From positions 6,027,202 to 6,091,201 of the forward strand of contig NW_004955472.1 in the NCBI RefSeq assembly GCF_000276665.1: 64,000 nt of DNA. Reading direction: 5' to 3'. Of this stretch, positions 1-9,364 are shown piece after piece (position 1 is the first letter of the stretch; each line of letters begins with the position of its first letter). This DNA is from Chinchilla lanigera. Taxonomy: Eukaryota > Chordata > Mammalia > Rodentia > Chinchillidae. Both the position numbers and the translations under genes were made by a program. Under the pieces are notes generated by a model, which did not search any database, was not told the origin of the DNA, and saw nothing but the letters and a program-made list of their open reading frames with translations.

Positions 1-1350
1 TGTTCAGAAATTTGATATCTTCTTGAGTCTACCTTGGTAATTCGTACATATCTAGGAATCTGTGCCTTTCTTCTGAATTTTCTATCCTATGGCATTAAAG
101 ATTGTCAAAGTAGGTATTAATGATCTTCTGAATTTCTGTAGAATCCATAGTAATTTCACCCTTTTCATTCCTTAGTGCATGAATTTGAGTTCTTTCCTTC
201 TTTTTATTGATAAGGTTGGCTAGGGGGTTATCAATTTTGTTTATTCTTTCAAAGAACCAGCTCTTTGATTTGTTTATTTTTTGGGGGGTTTTCTTTGTTT
301 CATTTGCATTAATTTCTGCTCTAATCTTTATAATCTCATCCCTTCTTTGGGCTTTGGGCCTGACTTGTTCTTCTTTTTCTAAAAGTTTCAGATGTAGCAT
401 TAGGCTACTTATTTGTTCTCTTTCTGTTTTCCTTATGTGTGAATTCACCGCTATAAATTTCCCTCTGAGAACTGCTTTCATTGATCCCACAGTTTCTGGT
501 AAGTTGTATTTACATTTTCATTTGTTTGTAGGTATTTTTTAATTTCCTCTTTAATTTCTTCTGTGACCCATTGATTGTTCAGGAGGTTGTTTTTTAATTC
601 CCAAGTATTTATGGAGTTTTGGGAATTGCTTTTGTCATTAACTTCCAATTTCCTTGCACTGTGGTTGGATAATATGCACAGGATAATTTCAATTCTTTTG
701 CATTTTGGAAGGTATGCTCTATGGGCTAAGAGGTGGTCTATTTTAGAGAACGACCCATGTGCTGCTGAGAAGAATGTATATTCTGATGTTGTGGGGTGGG
801 ACATTCTGTATACATCTACTAATTCCATTTGTTCACAGCTTTGGTTCAGATGTGTTATTTTCTTGCTGATTTTTTGTCCACTTGACCTATCTGTTTGTGT
901 CAATGGGGTGTTAAGGTCCCCTGTTACAACAGTGTTATTAATTATATGGGTTTTGATGCCTGTTAAGATTTGTCTTATATAATTTGGAGCTCCAATATTT
1001 GGTGCACACATGTTTATGATTGTTATCTCATCCTCTTGCCATTTTCCCCTGACTAGTATGTAGTAGCCTTCTTTATCTCTTTTGATTATTGGCGGTTTGA
1101 AGTGTACATTGTCTGCAAACAGAATAGCTATCCCTGCTTTTTTCTGGGTTCCTGTTGCATGGAGGATCGTTTTCCATTCTTTGACTTTTAGTCTGTGGAT
1201 TTCCTTGTCAGTGAAATGTGTTTCCTGTATGGAGCATGTTGTTGGATTTTGTTTGTTAATCTGCTCTGCCAGTCTGTTTGTTTTGACTGGAGAACTGAGG
1301 CCATTTACATTTACAGTTATAACCAATATGTATTGATTTATCATTGTCAC
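1..1350 (-). pseudogene. L1 ORF2 (endonuclease and start of RT region), decayed and partial
   Basis: ORF2p nicks target DNA and reverse-transcribes L1 RNA. From the ATG at 1350-1348 the frame runs 290 codons through the APE-like endonuclease. Residues matching the known L1 catalytic set are N14, E43 (in IQETH), D145 and N147 (GDLNTP), T192, D205 (SKIDH) and H230. Two positions usually Tyr115 and Asp229 read Cys and Asn here. A one-base loss near 480-484 shifts the frame; homology resumes at KAVLRGKF and continues to about 98. In-frame stops follow at 95-97 and 29-31. The RT catalytic motif lies beyond the window edge. The domain calls follow from known L1 proteins. Confidence 0.92.
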
Positions 1351-1389
1351 GTTACTTACTTGTGTTGGTGTCCTACTTTTTCTTCCTGT

Positions 1390-2469
1390 TTACTTGCTTG
1401 CTCTTCTTGACGTTTCATTCTTACTGTTGTTTTTGATATTGCGGTCAGATTTTTCCCTGTCTAGAATATCTTTTAGTACTCTTTGTAATGCTGGCTTGGC
1501 ACTCATGAAGTTCTTCAATTGTTCTTTGTCGTGAAAATATTTTATTTCTCTGTTGAATTTGAGGGATATTTTGGCAGGGTACATCAGTCTTGGTTGGAAG
1601 CTGTTCTGTCTCAGCACCTGTAATACTTCACTCTAAGCTCTTCTTGATTGGATGGTTTGTGCTGAGAAGTCTGCTGTAATTCTGATGGGCTTCCCTTTAT
1701 AGAGAATCTGTTTCTTTTCTCCAGCAGCTTTTAATATTTTGTTCTTTTGCTGGAGATCTGGGAACTTGACTATTATATGTCTGCATGTAGTTTTATTTTG
1801 GTTGTGGTTGTTTGAGTTCTCTATGCCTCCTTTAGCTATATATCAGGTTCTGTTTCCATGCTTGGGAAATTTTCTGCTATTATTTCTGCAAATAATCTTT
1901 TTTTGGCATTTGTGTTGCTTCCTGCTGTTTCATTGACTCCTATAAGTCATGCATTATTCCTCTTTGCCTCATCTTGCAGCTGTTGAAGTAACTTTTCCTG
2001 GATTCTTGTTGATTTTACGAGATCCTTTGTTTCACAGTCGCTAGCTGCCATGCTGTCTTCAAAGCATGTGATTCTATCTTCAGCTTCATTTAAGCAGTTT
2101 TGGTAGCTTTCAATGGCAGCTTTGTTTTCCTGGAAGTCCCTTTGAATCTGGTTCATGCATTCTAAGTCCTTTCTATATTTTTCATTGAACGCTTGTGACC
2201 CTTGCCTTTGTTCCTCTATTTTCTTATATGTTTCTTCTTCAGACTTTTTGAGCAGTTCTTTCATTATTGTTGTCATTTCACTTTTTGCCTGAGAAATTTT
2301 CTGATCTCATCTCTTCTATGGCCTTATGGAGTTGTTTCTTTACTTCCACTGCAATCATTTCAGCTATTTCAGGCATGTGTTTACCAAGTTGTCCTATGTC
2401 GATGTCTCCTGGACTTGTTCTGATTGGGGTGGAGTTCTGGGATTGTGTTTTAGTCCTTTGTTTTGTCAT
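1390..2469 (-). pseudogene. L1 ORF1 (RNA-binding chaperone), decayed
   Basis: ORF1p is the trimeric RNA-binding protein of the L1 particle. The start ATG is at 2469-2467. An N-terminal segment is open to a stop at 2280-2278. After a frameshift a charged, Glu/Lys/Gln-rich segment (2276-1950), typical of the coiled coil, runs to a TGA at 1949-1947. A further frame change precedes the RRM/CTD block (RHIIVKFPD near 1785). An in-frame TAG lies at 1635-1633. The C-terminal part, with QPRLMYPAKISL, is open to the TAA at 1392-1390. About 360 codons in total is normal for rodent ORF1. Several independent lesions show it is non-functional. Confidence 0.92.
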
Positions 2470-3475
2470 GTTTGCTATGGGATGCAGAAAGCTCTGTTTC
2501 CCTCTTCAGTAGCTGCACAACAAAGGTGACTAGTGTCCCTAGTTTTCCTGGCCAGGTTTACCCCTGAGTGACCTCTGAGAAGCGCTACTAGTCTCGGTTT
2601 TCCGGCACTTTTTGATTTGTATCTAGTTATCCCCATTGTCAGACATGGGCATTGGTGTCAGCTGATGGCAGACTGTCTGATCCAGCATCCCCTTGCAGTT
2701 CAGGGCATGTGCACGACCCAGACTCGGGTTGCACTGGAGTGACAATCCTGGTCCAGTGGGCCTTGACCCCAGGCAGTTCAGGGTACAGACAAAATACAGA
2801 CACAAACTGCAGGATTGACAGTTTGTGAATCACCTGATTCTGTGTCTCCAGTTAGTTCAGGACTCATACAGGATCCAGATGCAGGCCGGATGGTTAGCAG
2901 TCACAGACGCCCATTCCTTTGACCCACTACGGGGTCCAGGCGAAAGTAAAGCAAGGTCTCGAACCGCGGGACCAGCAGCTCCGGAAACACTCGCTCACTG
3001 GATGCCAAGCGCGCAGGCATTGGGAGAGGTTATACACCCAACCCCCAGGCAGAGAGATCCCTGGGCCTTCTGAGTGAAGACCTCCTCTCTGCTGGCTCTC
3101 TCCGTGAGTTTCAGCTGGGAACCGTGGTGGTGTGAGCAAAGCACAGACTCTAACCGCAGGGCCAGCAGCTCCTGGAGCACTTGCTCACTCGGTGCAGTGC
3201 ACATGAGGGCTGGGAGAGTCTACACTTCCCGCCCACAGCCAGAGAAGTCCCTGGGGATTCTGAGTGAGGACCTCCTCTCTGCCGCGTGTACACAGAGGGG
3301 AGCGACTCAGTCTGTAATAGCGGCGAAGTCCTGGGCCACCTGGTTTGCCCTCAGGAAGCAGATGGGAAATACCTGGCTCTCTCTGCGAGTTTCAGCTGGG
3401 AACCGTGGCTGTGTGAGCAAAGCACGGACTCTAACCATGGGGCCAGCAGCTCCCGGAGCACTTGCTCACTCCCTG
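2470..3475 (-). promoter_or_regulatory. L1 5'UTR / internal promoter with tandem units
   Basis: This GC-rich, CpG-containing block directly upstream of ORF1 occupies the place of the L1 internal promoter. Its distal part is built of related units. A shared block with the core CCAGCAGCTCC begins at 2972, 3162 and 3443, and the phrase GAGTGARGACCTCCTCTCTGC occurs at 3072 and 3262. This resembles the monomer promoters of mouse L1 (A, Tf, Gf), although I cannot show sequence kinship with them. The array stops abruptly near 3472 inside a unit, which is typical of a monomer-type 5' end. Promoter activity is inferred from position. Confidence 0.75.
2925..3472 (-). repeat. Tandem promoter monomers of L1, about 190 and 281 bp spacing
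   Basis: Three copies of one unit can be aligned. Anchors at 2972 and 3162 are 190 bp apart, and anchors at 3162 and 3443 are 281 bp apart. The longer spacing comes from about 90 bp (roughly 3283-3372) present only between the second and third units. The flanking phrases before and after this extra block match their counterparts at 3072-3110. The two outer copies (3106-3200 and 3387-3472) are highly similar, while the ORF1-proximal copy is more diverged. Confidence 0.75.
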
Positions 3476-3614
3476 TTTGAACATTTTTGATGATTGTAAA
3501 TGGTAGCTACATATCTGGAAGTGCTGGTAGATTTGGTGTCATGCAAATCCTCCAAATATCCATGAAAAATTTCTTGAAACCTTCTGGGTAAGGAAGAGCT
3601 GAAAAGATTGGTGT

Positions 3615-3828
3615 GACTCTTCAAATGTGATGGCACATACATGTAATCCTACCTACTTGGGAGGCTGAGTCAGGAGGTTCATGAGTTCAAGGCCAGTCTG
3701 AAAAATTTAGCATACCCTGTCTGAAAATGAAACATAAAGAGGACTGGGGGTTGTAGCTAAGTGGTAGATCACTTCACTAGCATGCATGAAGCTGTGTCTT
3801 CAATTGTAGTATAAAAAATGGAAAAATA
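3615..3828 (+). mobile_element. B4-like SINE (B1 head + ID tail)
   Basis: The first half has the B1 7SL-derived phrases (GGCACATACATGTAATCC, GGGAGGCTGAGTCAGGAGG, GAGTTCAAGGCCAG). The second half is ID-like (GACTGGGGGTTGTAGCTAAGTGG, then a degenerate B box). This composite structure defines rodent B4 elements. Flanks GTGTGACTC (3611) and GTGTGGCTC (3829) may be a decayed TSD. It is diverged and therefore old. Confidence 0.75.
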
Positions 3829-3895
3829 GTGTGGCTCATGACTTTAAAGAGGAGAAGGTAAAAGGAAGATTCAACTTGGACAGATGCACCTAATT

Positions 3896-4080
3896 AAGAA
3901 AATAAGTGTTGGGCTTGGTGGCACATACCTGTAAGCCCATCACTCAGGAGGCTGAGGCAGGAGGATTGCCATGAGTTCGAGCCCAGCATGGGCTACATAG
4001 TGAGCTCAAGACCAGCCTGAACTACACAGTTAGACACTGTCTCAAAAATGAAAAACAAAAGAAAAAAGAAATTAAGTATT
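3896..4080 (+). mobile_element. B1 SINE with TSDs
   Basis: A B1-type element starts at 3911 (GGGCTTGGTGGCACATACC) and carries the tandem internal duplication GAGTTCGAGCCCAGCATGGG / GAGCTCAAGACCAGCCTGAA, ending in CTGTCTCAAAAA and an A-rich tail. TSDs are AAGAAAATAAGTGTT (3896-3910) and AAGAAATTAAGTATT (4066-4080), 13 of 15 matching. Confidence 0.88.
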
Positions 4081-5702
4081 TTATGTAGTTACTGTCAGGC
4101 CAAGGAAAACTAATATATAGCTTTGTTCACATATTGTATCTTGATCAGTAACAGTTTAATATTTGCATCTTTATGCCTTATAATCATCTTCAAGTGCTAA
4201 AGTGTTCACTATCACTTCAAAGCTCCTTACATATACACGGTGCAGCATGGTGTTCTTAGGGCCCTTATTTTAAAGGAAGGATGGGTCCTAAGGATCTAAA
4301 TTTAAAATATGGTTACTCAAATCAAAATAATTCTAGTATACTCCACTAAATGGTGCTTAACATTTTTCTCACTTGAAGCTTTAAGTTTTATAGTCTAATC
4401 ACAACTTACATTGTTGGTGGTCAAATTAAACAGTTTTATTCTATAACTGTTATGATGACAGCTACAAAACAGATACAGTGCTTTTCTAAAATTACTTCAG
4501 TAGAAAACATGATTCCCTTAATATAAAAAATAATGGAGCAAATAAATAAAATTTTCAAATGAGATACTGTTAAAAACAGTCAACAACAATAGGGATACTG
4601 ATTTAGGTAATGTGTATTGAAAACTGTGTAATAAACATCATATATATATATATATATATATTCATCAAATCTTTATTCTGGTTCTCTGCAAAATTTTTTA
4701 TCCCCATTTTACAGGCTAGTAAAAATTTATCTATGGAAAGTATTGTTTCACCAAATTATAAATTTGGAAAATCATGGGGCCAGGACTCAGTTTTGGCACA
4801 AAAACAGCATATGAATGCCACGGCTGCTGACTAATCCTAGGGTAAATCAGTTTTACTGTCAGAAAGGTGTCACTTTATGGTACTCACAGCATAAGCACAT
4901 ATGGGAACAATCAGCCTATATTTGCTTCTTTAAACCCCTGCACACATAATATACCATCGCCTGCCAAGTTAGACTTTGAAAAACATCAGTCGACTAGGTT
5001 TATTTCTTCTGCTTGTGGAATTACTCAGAGAAGATTTCACCACAAAGTCCCAAGTATCTCCTGCATTCTTTTTATTTTTGACCAGTGGGGTTGTTTATTT
5101 TCACCAGTTTTTGAATATTTGAGTGTTGTCTCTCAATTAAATCAATTATTAGAGTAACCCAAGCTCAGTAGAAATTCATATAATACCCTTAAAATATAAA
5201 TATTAAATATAAATTATTTTATTGATACATATTAAATTGTTTTAGCTAACATCTGATGCACTAGATCCTAGAAATTAGACACAGAGATCTGGTCCACCAG
5301 ATGTTAGCTAAGATAATTTCTGCCACTTGTATGTCTTATTCTGGACTACTGTGCGTGCACGGTGCTTCCTTAACTAGCTTGGATGACAGATGTGATACGG
5401 GCTGTCCAGGAACGTCGTCCTGACGTGCAGGCAAAGACTCCTGACTGCAGGTAGAAGAACAGCACTATAGCAGGAGTCTGGCTTCCTGGCTTGAGTTACA
5501 GATAGAAACAGTGTGGGATGCCTTCTGTGCTGAGTACACCCTTCACTTGTTCAGCCATTTCTATTAAGCCAATTTACATGGCAGACTGTACCCTGATAAA
5601 TGCACCTGTTCTTCCATAAAGTGTTACCCATGGATATTCAGCACACTGTTACTCAGCATACTGCGAGGTCAGTTGCAGCCTGACAGTAAACACTGAGCCC
5701 TT
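4081..5702. other. AT-rich intergenic stretch, no gene
   Basis: No coding, RNA or clear mobile signal. It contains a (TA)n tract at 4640-4662. Around 4685-4830 is a weak resemblance to the antisense of a MIR (CCCCATTTTACAGG), too decayed to assert. Confidence 0.5.
4640..4662. repeat. (TA)n microsatellite
   Basis: A pure TA run of about 11 units. Confidence 0.95.
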
Positions 5703-6234
5703 AAGAACAATATCAGACTGCTCAAACCATTATAGAGAATAAGACAATAATTCTTCAGTAAAACAGTAGAGATAATACAGTTTCACTAGACAAGATGGTA
5801 AAAGTTCACCATTATAGTTCCATTGCATATTGTTATCTTCAAATCAATTGTTCAGACCACCAGACACAAGCATGCAAAGTCGATCAGAACATTAAAAATT
5901 GTAATCATTAACTGTTCATTTCAATACACCATCAGACATCAGCAATACAGTTATCGCAGCTATTCATATATATATATATATATATATTTATATTTTGCAT
6001 TCCTTCTTTCTTTTTTCTTCTTTCCCTCTGATAATCTGAGCAGTGTAGTTGAGCATAACGATATGTAATGTAACAACCACTGTTGATTCGTGTTATTTTG
6101 TCTTGAGGCTCTGTATCACTTCCTGCTTTGATTTGTTTATGTTTGTGATACTGGTATGCTGCTACTGTTCTACTTCTTTGCTTGTTTGTTTCTCATTTAC
6201 TACTTTCTTTAAAACAGAAAAAGAGCAATATCAG
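5703..6234 (+). mobile_element. Twin-primed L1 3'UTR insertion (internally inverted), plus orientation
   Basis: The element (5717-6220) is flanked by TSDs AAGAACAATATCAG (5703-5716) and AAGAGCAATATCAG (6221-6234), 13 of 14 matching. Its right part, about 6028-6220, is L1 3'UTR in sense orientation ending TTTACTACTTTCTTTAAAA. Its left part, 5717-6028, is the adjoining upstream 3'UTR in antisense. Comparison with 52730-53316 and 53616-54043 shows both parts belong to one 3'UTR. An inverted 5' piece joined to a sense 3' piece between TSDs is the hallmark of twin priming. The join near 6027 shares two bases (TC), and about 20 bp are lost between the two parts. A (TA)n tract (5966-5988) and a pyrimidine tract lie in the inverted part. 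Confidence 0.85.
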
Positions 6235-8261
6235 AATCACTCAGATATTCTTTGTATGGGTCGTATACCATCTCATCTTGCCTATTTTAATATTTATATT
6301 CTTCTCCTGACCAGCTTTTCCATTGATCCACCACTAACTGTTTTCCCTTTCTTCCACCCTTTTCCAGAGAAATTCATACACTTATAACTCTATTTCTTCC
6401 CACTTTTTCTTAGCAGTTTTTTCAATTCTTAGTTCCACAGTCTAACTGTGAGTTATTCTTTAGCTCAATGTTAGCTGCAGAGGGTGATTGCTGTCATATG
6501 ACTGGTTTACCTCATATTGGCATCCTGGGAACTAGCCTACAGTTGCCTCTTTGCCTATAATTAATACTACATTCCCGGCACCTTTTGAGTAGAAAAGTGC
6601 AGACTTATCATATGCCTTAGTGTATTTTATGGCTGATTGTCCAGTAAAATGACATTATTTTATCATTTCGTTTCCCCTTTGATGCTTAATTTCTGACTCT
6701 TTCAACTATATGTTAAACACGTAGTTTGTCACTTAATTCTCCTAAACCATGAGGTAAATATAATGACCACAGTTTAGCTCCTATCTGGACAAACATTTAC
6801 TTAGCATTTCGTTTGTGCCAGGTGTGGTTTTAGGCAAAAGGGAGGAAAATATCAACAGGCCCTCCAGTTCATTTTCTACTAGGGAAGGCAGACAAGGTAG
6901 GTACAAAGAGACAAAAGCCAAAGAGCAAGGAACAGAAAGATACTGGGAGGGGAAGAATGGCAGAGAGTGATGTTCCATAAGCATTGTACTGGGAAGATGA
7001 GAAGACAGAGGCAGAGGGATGAAAGTAATTTCCCAGTGTCACAGCGTGTTGGCATGAGAGAAGGGAGTGTGAGCACCAGGTCCTTCCGATGTTCTCGCCC
7101 AGAAATCAGCCCTTCTGGCTGCAGGGCTCCCTGGGTTTGAGGACTTCTGTAATTGAGCCGGTGCTCCCAACTGGGTCACTTCCTCCACTTGCTTTTTCAG
7201 CCTTTGTTTCTCCATTGTAGTTAAATTATAACTTAATGGCAAAGATGATATGCAAATTATATGCAAATACAGGTCCTTTTCAAGACAGAATTTCCAAATC
7301 TTAAGATCTCCTTTGTCCTCTTTCCTAGAAGTGGTTCAGTGTGATTCTATGGACAGTAGACGGGGTTTGATTCCGCTCCCTCCGCTTTCACAGCACCTTG
7401 TTTGGCTCATGCTGGCCCTCCTGTCCATGGATGTGACACCCTGGGGGAACTCCCTGGGGGAAAACCTCAAGGTAGTCAGGAAAAGAAGAGCCATGAAACC
7501 AGCAGAGCTTCCATAGGAACAGCCCCATGAGAACTGAAGCGGGCCGCCTTCATTCCTTCAAGGGGCCAGTTCGGGCAGCGCAGCTCTCTTTCCCGCCGCC
7601 TGGTCTTGGCACTTGATCAAGCCTCTTGTCCTCTACCGTCACCTCCCTCAGACCCCACTGTAAGAGAGAAGACTCAAATGTTCAAATGTTTCAGGTTTTA
7701 AGGGTCATACATTGAAAGTATACCAATGGACTTAAGAGACCACAAAGTACATGTTCTGGAATGATGCAAAAATGGTGATTTCCTCCCAAGGGAAATTGCT
7801 TCTCTACAGAGCTGCTGAGGGAGGTGAGAGGAGCACCTCATGGAAATGACGGCGTACTCAGGTGTCCACTGATCTTTGCCATTCCTTCCCTTCCATTTTG
7901 TTTACCTGCTTCCTGCTGTTTGAGAAGCATTCTTTGCTCGAGTAATTGCATGTTTGACGTATGCATCACTGAGACACTAATGCAAAGTCCCTAAGGATGA
8001 ATACCTGTCCCAAGCATTTTTGAGACAGGTTCTTGCTTTGTAGTTCAAGTTGCTTTCAAACTCAAGATCCTCCTGCCTCAGCCCCCTGAGTAGAGGCATG
8101 TACCACTATGCTCAGCTCATATTGTTCAATGTTATTATTGTATTGCAGATTTTACTACTATTTTGTATTGAAGAACTTAATAGCAGACTGGTCACTAAGT
8201 TTATTTGTGTAAAAGTAACAATTTGATGCATATAGTAGCTTTAAGGTTATATATGTTAGGG
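6235..8261. other. Intergenic stretch with degenerate MIR-like sequence
   Basis: No gene seen. The part at about 6985-7090 (GACAGAGGCAGAGGGATGAAAG... TTTCCCAGTGTCACAG) resembles a minus-strand MIR. The phrase at 6790-6830 resembles another common ancient mammalian repeat. Two octamer motifs lie at 7250 and 7261. A degraded minus-strand B1 lies at 8018-8118, listed separately. Confidence 0.4.
8018..8118 (-). mobile_element. B1 SINE, partial and old
   Basis: Reverse-complement B1 phrases are visible: TTTTTGAGACAGGTTCTTGC, TCCTCCTGCCTCAGCC, CTGAGTAGAGGCATGTACCAC and CTCAGCTCAT. It is shorter than full B1 because part of the duplicated region is missing or eroded. Confidence 0.75.
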
Positions 8262-8272
8262 ATACATGCATG

Positions 8273-8391
8273 TTCATGTTTATTTATTTACTTTTTTGTC
8301 TTTTTTTTTTGGTACCAGAAATCAAACTCAGGACCTTGTGCTTGACAGGCACGTGCTGTGCCACTGAGCTATATCCCCAGCCCTTCATGTT
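8273..8391 (-). mobile_element. ID SINE inserted in L1
   Basis: Minus-strand ID: T-rich tail (8281-8310), GGTACCAGAAATCAAACTCA (B-box side) and CTGAGCTATATCCCCAGCCC (A-box side) to 8383. TTCATGTT occurs at 8273-8280 and 8384-8391, a short TSD that fits the surrounding L1. Confidence 0.85.
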
Positions 8392-8555
8392 CATAACTTT
8401 ATAATTTATAACAGCTAGATCTTAGCAACATTGCATATCTCCCTCAATTAAGAATGAATAAGAAAATGTGGGACTTATACACAATGGTGTATGTATTACA
8501 GGGACATAAAGGAAGATAAACTTGTGGAATTGGTAGGTAAATGGGTGCAACTTGA

Positions 8556-9202
8556 TGCTGGGGATTTACGAGACCCCTGGATACCTGAGGGGTAGTGGCA
8601 GGGGATAAAGAAAGATAAAGATAATATTCCAGGTGCGGAGGGAACAAGAGGAGCCTGCTCCTAGCAAACAAGCTCAGCAGCCTCCACGGCCCACTCACTG
8701 TTATTAGCTAGCCAGAAGCATGGGGGGTGGGGTCAGGCGTCGTTCCTGCAGTGGTGGAAAGAGATTTTGAAAAATAAGAAACAGGTGTAACTTTGAAATT
8801 GGAAGAGGTAGCTGCATGTGGTGGCACATGCCTGTAATCCCAGGCTGTGGAAGGCTGAAGCAGGAGGATCACTGTGAATCTGAGCCAGCCTGAACTACAT
8901 AGGTCAAGGCTAGTGTGAACTAATAGCAATAACCTGTCTCAGAAAACAAAAACAAAAACAAAACAGTGGAAAAGTTCAATAGGAGAACAAGCCCTTCATC
9001 ATACATGGATACTGCACAAGTTAATAGGGAACTGGATCTTGCCCTCTGAGCACTGTGGTTATGAGCTTTCCCCACACGGACAGAAAACACAAAGCTTTAC
9101 ATCAATTTTTCCAGAGCCAGGGGAAGTGAACACAGGTCCCAGGACCGGGGGCCTATGTCAGCATTCTGACCCCCAGCAACCCCTCCACAGCCAGTCCTGA
9201 CA
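8556..9202. mobile_element. Candidate solo LTR, about 490 bp without its SINE
   Basis: This block splits one L1 fragment. It begins TGCTGGGG (8556) and, on one reading, ends CCTGACA at 9202, flanked by 6-bp sequences ACTTGA (8550-8555) and ATTTGA (9203-9208). TG...CA ends with a 6-bp duplication would suit a class II endogenous retrovirus LTR. A rival right end is CCCCAGCA (9171-9178), a perfect 8-bp inverted match to the left end, but it leaves about 30 bp unexplained. I see no gag/pol sequence, and orientation and family are not determined. A SINE lies inside at 8805-8965. Confidence 0.5.
8805..8965 (+). mobile_element. B1 SINE within the LTR-like block
   Basis: B1 phrases are GTGGTGGCACATGCCTGTAA, GAAGCAGGAGGATCACTGTG, AGCCAGCCTGAACTACATAG and CCTGTCTCAGAAAAC, followed by an (AAAAAC)n tail. 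It is moderately diverged. Confidence 0.85.
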
Positions 9203-9268
9203 ATTTGAGAGCATAATGCTAAGTGAAATAAGTCAGACACAAGAGCTCAAATATTGCATGGTTTTTCT

Positions 9269-9270
<2 letters not shown>

Positions 9271-9306
<36 letters not shown>

Positions 9307-9364
9307 TAAACACACACACACATGCACACACATACACACATGCACAAACACACACACACACACA
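9271..9364 (+). repeat. (CA)n microsatellite, interrupted
   Basis: About 94 bp of CA repeats interrupted by TTGCATAA, TG and TA variants. It starts just after the L1 tail fragment. Confidence 0.97.

Larger units (their letters stand above)
1..3475 (-). mobile_element. LINE-1 retrotransposon, 5' half, truncated by window edge
   Basis: Read on the minus strand, this is an L1 in canonical order: GC-rich 5'UTR (about 3475-2470), ORF1 (2469-1390), a 39-bp inter-ORF gap, then ORF2 from 1350 to the left edge. The 3' half, poly(A) tail and second target-site duplication lie outside the window, so insertion ends cannot be confirmed. The promoter region is retained, which is unusual because most L1 copies are 5'-truncated. 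Both ORFs carry frameshifts and stops, so this copy cannot move autonomously. Modest decay and easily read protein similarity suggest a fairly recent rodent L1. Confidence 0.95.
8262..9264 (+). mobile_element. L1 ORF2 3'-end fragment, interrupted by ID and LTR-like insertions
   Basis: Plus-strand L1 ORF2 tail sequence is recognisable in pieces. They are GATACATGCATGTTCATGTT (8261-8280), then 8392-8555 (AATAAGAAAATGTGGGACTTATACACAATGG-like), then 9209-9264 (GCATAATGCTAAGTGAAATAAGTCAGAC). Removing 8281-8391 and 8556-9208 restores the normal order of the L1 tail. This shows two later insertions into one L1. The host fragment is too short to assign a subfamily. Confidence 0.8.

Noticed and set aside
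207..542. Plus-strand open frames across 207-1410
   Set aside because: They are antisense shadows of the minus-strand L1 ORF2 and encode no known domain.
3074..3490. 138-codon open frame in the GC-rich block
   Set aside because: It lies within the L1 promoter units; the repeated peptide pattern simply mirrors the tandem DNA repeat.
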